Positions 54,366-64,000 of a DNA stretch of 64,000 nt are shown one piece after another; positions within the stretch are counted from its first letter, which is position 1, and each line of letters begins with the position of its first letter. The position numbers and the translations under genes are program-made. Source of the DNA: Arenicola marina (lineage: Eukaryota > Annelida > Polychaeta > Arenicolidae); assembly GCA_964019135.1 (NCBI GenBank), contig OZ025265.1:20249143-20313142 (forward strand), in the 5' to 3' direction. Below the pieces are notes generated by a model that was given only the letters and a program-made list of their open reading frames with translations, did no database searches and had not been told where the DNA came from.

Positions 54366-54999
54366 AACAGTAGGGGTCGGGGGGGGGGGGGGGGGTCCAC
54401 TTGACGCCTCATAGCCTACTAGCTGATGTACGTACGTGTCCGTAATTAAGTATAATGCAGCATACTCTCCGACTCCACGCATACCCCAGTGCTGAGATAG
54501 CTTATCATGCCAGGCACGCGCGTCGTAGTTTTTGTGTTGGCAGTTTTATGAGACGTTAATAGCATCGCAAAGTGACATATACCTGCATACACAATCGGTA
54601 AATCGGTTTAGGAGCACATATAGACTGATATATACATTAATGTTACTCGTATCAAGAAACTGTTGAGGCTCCAGGTCGATTCAGCGTGGGTTGTCTCTCA
54701 CCCGCGATAGACTCCCGTATAGGTGCGATGGAGAGTCTCTTCGTTGGGTGACGTGCCTCCATATCACATCACTCCACCCAGGTGTCATGGATCGGGTACG
54801 TAAAACGCTAACTATATAGGCTGTGGTAAACATACGAGCAATAGATCGAGACTCTCAGAACGAGCGACGCTTTCGCTGGTAGGTTTCCCATCGCGTCCTG
54901 CGGGCAATGTGTCAGGTCCGGTGGGGGGGGTGGGGGAGTGGGTAATTAATATACATTGCTGGTTTGGTGTGTGAGGGGGGGGGGAGTGGGGGTCCGCGG

Positions 55000-55250
55000 T
55001 AAAGCCCCCCTTTTCTCCTTCGAAATATGCTCATTCGGGGCGTTACCGCAAAAATCCGGTCGGAAGGGTTTGTTTCCTAGCTGTTAATCCGCTCTATGTG
55101 TCGCAGTTCCATGCAGAAACCCGCTCGGTTAATTTTTTTCTCGGCAAACCTGCTCTATTAACGTACGAAGCCCCCAAACCCCACCCCGGTCGCAAGTTTT
55201 AAAATATACGCTCTCAGAGTATCTTTTTTATCATAAATGTCCGTTGACAC
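55000..55250 (-). repeat. dispersed G-tract repeat, copy 3 (reverse)
   Basis: An inverse-orientation version of the family with GGCGTTACCGCAAAAATCCG and TTTTTTATCATAAATGTCCG. Confidence 0.65.
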
Positions 55251-55511
55251 ACTTTTGGATTGGAATGACTTATTTCGCAAAATATAAACTCTGCTCCGAT
55301 ATTAAAGTTTATTAGATTTTTGTTACAAATCCAGATTTAGACATATTTGATCGCACAAGGATGATTAGTTATACAAAAAATAGTGCGATTTGTCTCTATA
55401 GCATCCGCCTCCACTGATTTATACAGCTAACGGTTGAAATGTCAGGGTAACATTTGTATTCTCCCTCGCGCCAACACCGTTTTGTTCCCGCTGCAAGGCG
55501 CCAATCAGTAA

Positions 55512-55921
55512 TTAAAGTTGCACGTCGAGTTCTTTCCCGCCAAAACTAAGCCTAGGCGAAATTTATATCAAACTTTGCAGAAAACTCGATTGTTTCATTC
55601 TATGATTTCAGAAACCTGATAAACATCGCCGTTTCGGCTGTGGTGTGGCAAACGTGTCTATCCCGGGACACCACAGAATTCGGTCGCGGCACTGCTACTT
55701 ATACCAAAGCATCGTGAAGCACACAAACTGATGACGTTTACCACTAAAATGAAAACTTGTGGTAAATTGATATCACGGGCAAGGCTAAGAGACACTATTT
55801 GGCAGTCTGGTATGAGTGAAGTATAGATAAAAGAAGTCTTGAATGATTCAAGGACTGATTCTTATATGTATTTTGACCTCATTAGTTTTGGCGGGAAAGA
55901 GCTCGACATGCAACTTTAACC
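55512..55921. mobile_element. MITE copy 3 (best-preserved)
   Basis: It starts TTAAAGTTGCACGTCGAGTT and CTTTCCCGCCAAAACTAA, and ends TTAGTTTTGGCGGGAAAGAG then CTCGACATGCAACTTTAA. The ends are inverted copies of nearly 40 bp. No coding capacity. Confidence 0.78.
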
Positions 55922-57168
55922 GAATTATAAGAGTTTCTTAATTAGGATGTATAAGCAAACGGCCTAGCTGGAATCGTTTTATAATTATCTCATTATCTTA
56001 TTGACCCAGATGTGTTGCAGGAGCTCAACCGTTTTTGGCTTTAAAAAAACTCTTCGAAGTGGGTGTGTCGCTTCTTTTTAGCTGGCTTATGAATGACCCG
56101 GTACCTGTCATTTCCAGGAGTGTCGGGTACTTCCATACATGGAACTGATTGTGACCTTTAAATTTCCGGGGGCTGACCTGATTGGCCAATTCAAGTTGGT
56201 AGGTAAACATTGTACCCGTTGAACCTGTGATGAATGCCGAATACATTACATGTCACTGTGCGTAGGAGGAAATAGGACAAACAAGTAGTCCGCTTACTCA
56301 GATAAAATATCCTTAATTTGACATAATTTCATCAAGAACACTGAAAATTGTATTATAAAATCATTTTCGCTACAAAAGTGTTTTAAAAGTAACTTTTTTT
56401 GAGTAAGATGCTCAATAATGCATTCAATCATATTAGACCTATTTTTTTAGCGGAGGAACTTTTTGACTGACAGGTGCCCGATTCGTTGTATTAATTGCAT
56501 AGGCACGCCATCTTGGTTCCAGAGGTATTCACAAAGAGTTTTTCGAACGGGCTGCAAGTTTATGGTTGAAAACCACTATTAAGTGGACATTGTGAGCCGG
56601 CAAAGCCGTAACAAATGATAACCTAGGCTCTGAGCCTCTGGTAAGTCCAATATTTGATCGCTATTTATGAATAATAATGGTATATTTGGGCGATTTTCTG
56701 GGTGTTGATAGCCCCTTCGCGGGCCCCTGTTGTTGGCCTCGGCGAGAGTCTGAGAACAGAGCGGAAATACTGCACTCACCCTGTCGCCGAAAATTAAAGC
56801 AAATATTACTGTTATATGCGCTGTTTTTTTCACGTTTCTTGTGGGTCTGTTTTCTTCCTGTACCCCGGCACGACCAGACAACCGTCGCTCAGTCTGAGAA
56901 AGTCGATGAAATATTTTTCTTTCAATTTGGGAGCCCTGATTTAATGATAAGGCTTCTTTTAGCATTAAACTTTTCACAAACTGACATTTCAAAAACTGCT
57001 TGAATAGGCATCGGCTATCTGGTGCTAGAGCTTGAAAGTGGAATTTCTTTTTCTACATCCCTCTGTAATCCTTCCCTGTCAAATTATTTCATTTCAAATG
57101 CAGCTTTAATTTAAATCGTTTGAAATGGATAAGGGTCTACGATCATACCGTCGATACGGGGAGGGTGT

Positions 57169-57252
57169 CTGTACGGGGAGCTCCCCTTAGCGATGGCCTC
57201 AATTACACTGCCTGCACTGTTAGCGGCTGTTACGCCCTCCCTAGTCCTGCAA
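57169..57252 (+). repeat. duplicated peptide-like segment, copy 1
   Basis: It reads ELPLAMASITLPALLAAVTP in one frame and pairs with 59049-59136. The two differ mainly at third codon positions. The function and family are unknown. Confidence 0.5.
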
Positions 57253-58194
57253 GCAAGCCGCTGTAGATACCGCTAACAGCGTCTGGCTTCCAAGCGCACC
57301 CCGTTCATTAGCAGAGCGAAGCGACAACACCCGGGACGTTTTGCATTGATTAAGTGAATCTACACATTGTACAGTGCTCTCTTGCCAATATATCTTGCAG
57401 GGAAAGGTATTAGCGTCTAATTTTGCGCGGTAGAATTGTTGTCAGACGTTCTGGTGCGCCAGAAACAACAACTATGCACCAGTAACAACCGAAAACGAAT
57501 CAAGCTCCGCCATGTTTGCAGTTGCACGTACAAATTGCGTGCTCGACGTAACTAAAAGACTCTTCGCTGGCTTGGTGCCGTGGGGTCCCCCCCAGCGTGA
57601 TGAATAGTATGGAGGGGGTTGATGGGGTACCCGCCCAAATGTAGCCAAAATTTTCCAGACGTTCTCTTCTAATGTCGATTTTCATATGAAATGTGGGTTT
57701 TGTGGATTTACTTTTATTTAGGAATATTTTATTTCTGAAGGTGTATTTTGATGAAAAATACCCCCCCCCACCACCCCTCCGGTGGGAATAAAGGTAGCTG
57801 ACGGTCTGAGCGGGATCAATTGCTTTTTCCGGCATTTTCCAAAGGTGGATGCTCGTCTTAACTGTTCATCATTCCCCATCCGTTTCCAAGGGAGGGGAAT
57901 ACACCTGATGCCGCCAAAACCCACAAATTAGTGAGAGCAGGGTCTGACACAGGGGTGGGAGTCCTCACCCGCCCACTTTTCTGAAACGTCCCTAAGCAAC
58001 AATGAATGTGGTACCCCCCGCTTGTTTGTACTGGATCCCCTACTTTGTTGGTATCGAGGTCGGGGGCGGGGAATGGCAAGCGTAACTTCGGCGTACAGCG
58101 GAAGCTGAAATTCGCATTGAACCAAGAATTGCACAAACAACTTAATTGCCGTTGACCCGTGCATGCTCCACTGTCACCGTGACTGGCCTGGGAT

Positions 58195-58480
58195 GTGGGG
58201 GGGGTACTTAATTCATTGCTCGGTTTGGGGTGGGGGGTTCGCAGTAAACCTCCCCAATCCGCGCGGTTGAGGTTTTACCATCGAAATTTGCTCGGTCGGG
58301 ACGTTTTAATCTTTTGCGGCAACCTGTCTATGAACGCACATTTTCAGAGCTATCCTCCCACCCCCATCAGAAGTTTTTAAACATCGGCTCGATCTATAGC
58401 TATAGGGATATCTTTTTCATCATAAATATCCACTCTCTCAGGCATCAAGGCACCCCACGGAACCCTCCCACCAACTTCGT
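58195..58480 (-). repeat. dispersed G-tract repeat, copy 4 (reverse)
   Basis: It shares GAGGTTTTACCATCGAAATT, TCGGTCGGGACGTTTTAA, TATAGGGATATCTTTTTCAT and CATAAATATCC with the inverse of copy 2. Confidence 0.68.
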
Positions 58481-59048
58481 ATACGAGTTATGCTTTCAAA
58501 GATTTTATTGCAACAATGTCACTGATCTGGTAAAGTCGGACCATTTGAAACAAATGACCATTAAACTACCATGACCTGCTGTTTGATGTAATGTAAAATC
58601 CGTACTTTACATTTCCCAACCAAAAATGTGCGCACGCCCAATGATTATTTCTTCCAGTACGCATGAACCCCAATCAAAACATGGCACCCGCGGCAGCCAA
58701 AAAAGGTCAGAAATCACACAGCAGAGGGAAAAGTTATCAAAACACAAGCATCAAGCAACGTCATCCCAGATTGGTAACAAATCAACTGAGAATAGGTTAC
58801 TTGTATGTAAATATGTAGTTCATTGCTAAATATAGAGGTGAAAAAGTAGTTTTATTACCGTGTAAAAGACGACCAGATTTCGGGCAGGATTCTGCTAATG
58901 GAAAGAGATTGCTAGGAGATGTAACGTAGTTCCGCGACTGGACCCATATCAGAGCGGACTATGTTACATCTATGGAACTACGCCCTCCCCAGCTCCGTGT
59001 GTGGGCTCAGTGTCTCGCCTGCGCCCAGCCCTTTCCGACTCCGAATGC

Positions 59049-59136
59049 GTCTGGATGGGGAACTCCCTGTAGCGATGGCCTCAATAACACTGCCTGCACT
59101 GTTAGCGGCCGTCACACCTGCACCTAGCCCTGGTAC
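59049..59136 (+). repeat. duplicated peptide-like segment, copy 2
   Basis: It reads ELPVAMASITLPALLAAVTP within an open frame (58961-59200). Confidence 0.5.
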
Positions 59137-61269
59137 ATGCCTCTCTTACCACGCCCGTGAACAGAGCAAGGGTGAGAGCCATGCCATTCACCAGGCCTAA
59201 AATGAGAAATTGCGGACCGATGGCTCAAGTTGAAGGTCCTAACAGAATAAATATGCTGTGCCTACCTGTCCAGTTGCTCCATTAGATTCCTAAAGCTTTC
59301 ATGACTTTCGTCGGACAGTCATTTCGTTGGTCGGTAGTGTATTTTCTTGTAATCCGGGCAATTTTTGTCACCTCTCGCTTCATTTTAAATGCTCTGCCGC
59401 TTGCCGGAAGTAAACAAACTTAGCGTGAGCACTCGCTGCCAGCCGGCGTTTGTTGACGTCAGGCAAATGGCATTTGCGGGTGAAAGACACTAACAAGTGA
59501 AATCACTGCCGGCTTGCTATAGTCATATATTATACTGGTCAATATACATAGTATACTTAAACAGTGTTAAATATTAATTAGCCTTCCAGGTTTGAACAGA
59601 TTATGTAGTTAATGTAGAAAGCAATCAACAATGCTTTTGTTGCTGTCATTTATTGACTTTTTTGAATGGTGAAACATATTTACATACATACTATATTGTC
59701 GCACAGTTCCTATCGGTGTTTGGTGGTATAACACACATGTAGTATAACTGTGAACTGTGGGGAATGGTTGACCGGGTGTGATGCTGGGACGTCGCTGCTA
59801 CCTCAAGATTAGTCACAAAAAACCGATATATCCAATTTATAAGATGTTCTTTATTGATTCAAAAGATGCATCTAGCCAGGTCTGGATCCAGAAGCCAACT
59901 GACACCTGAGTCTCTAAGAATGCAAAACCCATGTGACCATGGACAGCCAGGAGACCCAGTAGCCAATGGAGGCACACAGATATAACCTTTGTGACCCCAC
60001 ATTTAAAAGAGCCAATGACACAGGAACCTCTGCATCTGTTTGGGGCTTTAAACTTTAGAAGAACAAGTAACTTTGCAGGGATTTAAATGTAGCCTTGCTC
60101 TCAGGGACTATCAGATATAAGATTCAAATTCATGTGAGAGGCACCATCTCAAGATTTTAACTAACCATAAGATACAAAAGTTATCTCTGTGATAATATAC
60201 AACTAGAAGATGAATCAAATCCTTATTCTACAAGTACTAGCCCAGTGGGGTCTCTAATTTACAACAAATAATACTGTGGTCTCCTGTAGATGCCAGCTTC
60301 AGACTTTAGCAAGTCCATGGCCGTCAGTTGTCGAGCTCTGTATTGATCCCATGGCAGGGCCAGCTTTACCTTTTTTGTGGGATACGTTTTCACTGCAATT
60401 TGACAGTTTCCAATCTGATAGGATACAAAGAGTTACAGGAATAGATTCTGCTTCCTTGTGTAGCACTATATGGCAGAATACTCACCTTTGCAGCAGCAAA
60501 AATTGTTTTTGACCTGAAAATTATGAAGTTTAGACAATATTGGCTTTAGTCTTGGAATAAAGCAATGACAATAAGTTGTAATTAAATAAAATGAAAGAAT
60601 AGTAACATAAATTAATTAATCTATTTAAACATAAATTAAGTTAATGCAAAACTTTAATAATTAATTAATTATTTTGTAACCCCAGATGAGATTGATGCTA
60701 ATATACAGTACATAAGTACCTAACATATTTTTATCTTTTAGACAAGTTTGCTAAAGCTTGGTAGGCCTAAGTACATACTTACTTCTCGTCATCTCAAATC
60801 TGATGTCATCACTGTTCAGGTGTCCTCCATCATTTCCAGTATGGTGTCCTCACACACAACTTCCTGCTTTATAACATTGAAATAAGACTCCCTATGTTGA
60901 AGATCAGGTTGTTTTATGCCAAACAATCTGCTATATGAACATCTGGATGACACACAGAAGTCACTTCAATATGAATATGTGTGTTATCTACTAATGGCAA
61001 CTGGGAAAATGAGTATGTTTGAGGTTTACTTATGCTGTATGATAGGCCTATAAAATGTCACCAAACACTAGCAGGAGAGGAGTAAATTAAAATATAATAG
61101 AAATAATAACTTGTAATATAAATGTTACAAGGTCTAACTGTAACTTCCTGCCAACCAGGGGTGCAGTCATGACTCAAGTTTCCTATCGTTTGATGTGGCT
61201 GTTTGACAGGTCAATCCGTGTTTGTCAGAGGAAGTGCTGGATGGGTTGTTCCCGCTATTCCTTCATCCT

Positions 61270-61640
61270 ATTTACTCACTTGTCCTTGGGGACACCGAAC
61301 TGATGGAAGTCTTCTGTACGCATGTAGCTGCCACATCTGATCAAGGCCCTCACCCCTTCTTTATACTGCACCTTCTCACTGTCCTGCAACAGTTTAATCA
61401 GTTCAGAGATGAAGCGAGACTTCCAATCAAGCAGCTGCTTTAGCATATAATTCCCCATTCATAGTTGTTGTTGGTCCATCCCTGAAACTGGGTGGCAGTA
61501 TTTTCTCGCAACAACGGCAGGCATCTTTCTCAAATTCTGCTTCTGTGGATGAATCTGATATTCCATCTTTCCCTTGGTTGCGGCACAGCCAGTTGCGGCT
61601 TCAGCTTTGTTTAGTGCACTACACCAAGCTAAACAGCTGG
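61270..61640 (-). pseudogene. possible reverse-strand coding relic
   Basis: On the minus strand, stretches such as DGISDSSTEAEFEKDACRCC, FRDGPTTTMNGELYAKAAA and LDWKSRFISELIKLLQDSEK read in shifting frames separated by stops. Their composition looks like decayed coding sequence. I do not recognise the family; a transposon ORF is likely. Confidence 0.3.
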
Positions 61641-61841
61641 CTCAAATGAGTTTGTTCAGTATAAAGACTTGGTCTTCGCAAATATTAAGGGGGTTAATAC
61701 CAGACACTCCTTTGCTTGGACCCTTCCCATTGTTGTGATATGACCTTTACCATGTTCGCAGCATCCAACATCTACCATGCTTTGGAGGAAAAACTTATAT
61801 CAGACATTTATCATTAACCTTTTTTTTACTTGATTTTTCAG

Positions 61842-61945
61842 ACCTGCTACACTACCTGACTCTGTTTCGGAGCGTGGGCTGACAACCCAAGCTGTTACCA
61901 TGGCAACCTTCCAGCAGATGACAACGAGCACCACACAGAGGACAG
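61842..61945 (+). CDS. CTNNB1: beta-catenin exon with start codon
   Basis: The acceptor tgattttttcag means 58 bases of 5' UTR are spliced on before the ATG at 61900. It encodes [15 protein letters not shown] and leaves phase 1. At least one non-coding exon must lie upstream. Confidence 0.9.
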
Positions 61946-63667
61946 GTGAACAATTGTGTTGCAAATAACTGCATTTTTAACTGCTTTCTCTTCTGGGTCT
62001 GAAGCACTTGACCTGGAGGTTAGAGGGCTTGCATTGAATGCTCCGGCCGCCTGAGAGCCTAACAGCACGTGAATCGGTGGTTCGAGCCCCGCTGTGGCTA
62101 TGTCTGTGTGGTCGCAGGATAAAGATCCCATATCCTACCTCGCAAAGAGTAGGGGGTTACCCCAGGGACACAGCTCTACTCTTCGCTTCCTTCTCCCATT
62201 GATACAATATGACCAGAATTGGTTAAAGGATCGTGAATATGCAACCGACCGAGTCTAAACTCTGAACTCATGGTATGCTATTTGGATTGTGAAATATATT
62301 GGGATCCATGTCGTGAAAGGCTCTTTAAACCTGTGAGTTGGACTTAAGTCCATCTTTAGTTGTGAAATGCCTTCATTTTATTGCACAATAATAATGATTG
62401 CAAAAAAAATTGGAATTGTCTAGTTAGGTAATTGGGATTGTGGGGAAATATTAAATCTTTGAATCTTCAGAGAGATAACATTAGTGTTTGTTTGCTTCAG
62501 TGGCGTCCAACAGCGGCAACCAGATGGAATTCAACGACATGCCTCAAATGGACAGCAAGCAGCAGACAATGATGTGGCAGCAGAACCAGTACCTGGGGGA
62601 CTCTGGTATCCACTCTGGAGCCACCACTCAGGTCAGTGAGCGCAACACACTTTTTTTCCATCTGCTTGCTGGTACCAGTTTAAGTTTCGAAAACTATTCG
62701 TTGGAAGCAATTGAAACCTTTTAATTTGAATTGGTGGTCTTTACACACCCCTCACAAGAAAACCAACAAAGCTAAGTTACATTCTGAAGTTTGATTTCTG
62801 TAGCGGAGGCTGCAAAATTATTTCTAAGTTATATTGTTTTAGTAGATCTCCGAATCTTACTAAACTGCAAGATTCATATTGTATTGCCTATTCATAGCTG
62901 TTGAAGTAATAATCCCCGTAAAAAAGACGTGCATGCCCAAAGTTAAACAACATCATGGTATGCTATTTGGATGGTGAAATATTTGGGATCCATATCGTGA
63001 AAGGCTCTTTCACGATATACCCTTCCAGCCTCCTCCCCCCCCCCCCCCCCCCCCAAAAGTATTTACAATGATGCCATGTATTTTGTGCTGCTGCAGGCGC
63101 CGTCAGTGAGCAGCAAGCACAACCTGGATGAGATGGAGGCGGAGGACATGGACCAGTCACGCGCCATGTTCGATTTCGACCAAGGTTTCGCCACACCAGG
63201 CTTCACACAGGAGCAGGTCGATGGTAAGTCTGCTATCTCGCCTGTACAAAGTTATATTTTTGTTCGAGCCAATCCATTAGCATCCTACTCTCTAAAAAAA
63301 ATTTGTTTATGGTTTGAATTATAAGATTGCCTTAATTTTATATTCACGGAATGAGATAATGTAAAGTCGGCTTTCCATTTTATGAATTCTATGTTGAGTA
63401 TAACTGGTTTAACAATTGACAATGACTGCAGCTTAGTGTAAACCAATGTTGACAAAGTTTACTTATTCCGACTCTGCAGAGATGAACCAGCAGTTGAACA
63501 TGACTCGTCACAACCGTGTGCGGCAGGCCATGTTTCCGGAGACTCTGGAGGAGGGCATTCAGATTCCCTCCACCCAGATTCGTCCGGATCAACCAACAGC
63601 GGTCCAGAGATTGGCGGAGCCTTCGCAGATGTTGAAGCATGCTGTGGTTAACCTCATCAATTACCAG
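61842..63667 (+). CDS. CTNNB1: beta-catenin, N-terminal exons (partial, runs off window)
   Basis: Four exons: 61842-61945 (ATG at 61900), 62501-62631, 63097-63223 and 63480-63667. All are GT-AG with consistent phases and give the first 163 or so residues. The degron [10 protein letters not shown] is at residues 49-58. S50, S54, T58 and S62 correspond to vertebrate S33, S37, T41 and S45, the GSK3/CK1 sites read by beta-TrCP. Later come [13 protein letters not shown] and [13 protein letters not shown], the alpha-catenin-binding helix just before the first armadillo repeat. The protein works in adherens junctions and as the Wnt effector with TCF. The next exon is not in the window. The exon border after Q59 separates T58 from S62. 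Confidence 0.96.
62001..62255 (+). mobile_element. tRNA-derived SINE, family 1, copy G
   Basis: It lies in beta-catenin intron 1. The A-box end is eroded. The B box (GGTTCGAGCCCCGC) and the body are kept. Confidence 0.87.
62501..62631 (+). CDS. CTNNB1: beta-catenin exon with GSK3 degron
   Basis: Encodes residues 16-59, including [11 protein letters not shown]. The donor CAG|GTCAGT is in phase 0. Confidence 0.95.
63097..63223 (+). CDS. CTNNB1: beta-catenin exon with CK1 site and acidic segment
   Basis: It begins [20 protein letters not shown], so the S45-equivalent priming serine (S62) lies here. Phase 0 to phase 1. Confidence 0.95.
63480..63667 (+). CDS. CTNNB1: beta-catenin exon with alpha-catenin-binding start
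   Basis: It encodes [20 protein letters not shown] and the run into [13 protein letters not shown]. The donor CAG|GTACGT is in phase 0. Confidence 0.95.
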
Positions 63668-64000
63668 GTACGTAAAACCCACCGGCCTGCCATCCTTGTA
63701 GATCACCAAAGTGTGATAATTTCGTATTTTTATTGTAGGTACTCAATTATGTTACGTCTTTCATTTCTGCCAAATGTTTCATATATTTGCATATACCCGA
63801 TACTCCACTGCCCCATTATATATCCCATGTGAGTCTGATACTATCAGAAGTACCAATCCGCTATCCGTACCGTTATATACACCATGACACTTGGGCTACT
63901 GCTTTAGGATGGGATTTGCTCACAGGTCTCGTTGCTTTGGCAGTAAGAAGTACGACATCAAGTAAGACCCGATTGGGTCTTAATGGGATTCCCCCGATCC
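63668..64000. other. CTNNB1: beta-catenin intron, truncated by window end
   Basis: No further armadillo coding sequence is seen before the window ends. Confidence 0.8.

Larger units (their letters stand above)
57260..61840. other. intergenic / upstream region of beta-catenin
   Basis: No supported gene other than the duplicated segment at 59049. It is AT-rich from 59500 to 61200, with a poly(TAAT)-like stretch near 60600-60680. Confidence 0.5.

Noticed and set aside
56579-57003. Overlapping ORFs of 108 and 137 codons on opposite strands
   Set aside because: There are no recognisable domains, no splice context and no sign of coding constraint. Opposite-strand overlap suggests chance.

Overview
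The window is animal nuclear DNA from a bilaterian invertebrate, probably marine. Genes are split by GT-AG introns, intergenic space is long and repeat-rich, and the protein families are metazoan: beta-catenin, a GRL101-type LDLa/LRR receptor and a large C2H2 zinc-finger protein. Lancelets, echinoderms, hemichordates and molluscs all fit, and I cannot choose among them from sequence alone. No bacterial operon, CRISPR array or phage module is present.

Layout, all genes on the + strand. (1) About 0.7-7.8 kb: a receptor gene of two certain exons (1416-3806, 4532-7789), plus a possible upstream signal-peptide exon. It encodes a CUB-like N-terminal region, C-type lectin domains, LDLa repeats, leucine-rich repeats and a seven-helix membrane domain. 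(2) 8-20 kb: mostly simple repeats and minisatellites, with a few small exons. Two of these (16050-16156, 17229-17558) encode the membrane and cytoplasmic part of a small single-pass protein with LPxY and PPxY motifs. (3) 19.65-20.2 kb: a CENP-B/Tigger-type DNA-binding ORF without its transposase half. A decayed Tigger relic follows at 23.3-24.2 kb. (4) 24.8-49.5 kb: an 18-exon zinc-finger gene. I could join its exons by matching splice phases into one 4566-nt reading frame (1521 residues, about 23 fingers). Its introns hold tRNA-derived SINEs, a 4-kb array of a 49-bp minisatellite, and three separate tandem duplications that cross exon-intron borders. (5) 49.5-61.8 kb: intergenic, with MITEs, G/C-homopolymer-rich dispersed repeats and a repeated peptide-like segment. 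(6) 61.84-63.67 kb: the first four coding exons of beta-catenin, including the complete GSK3/beta-TrCP degron and the alpha-catenin-binding start. The gene runs off the right edge.

The three main genes are not an obvious functional unit. They are a surface receptor, a nuclear zinc-finger protein and a Wnt/adhesion protein. The most notable points are the receptor's domain combination with non-canonical GPCR signature motifs, the repeated two-exon finger module in the zinc-finger gene, the recurrent duplication of exon borders there, the intron that splits the beta-catenin degron, and an unexplained duplicated segment at 57.2 and 59.1 kb that differs mainly at synonymous sites.
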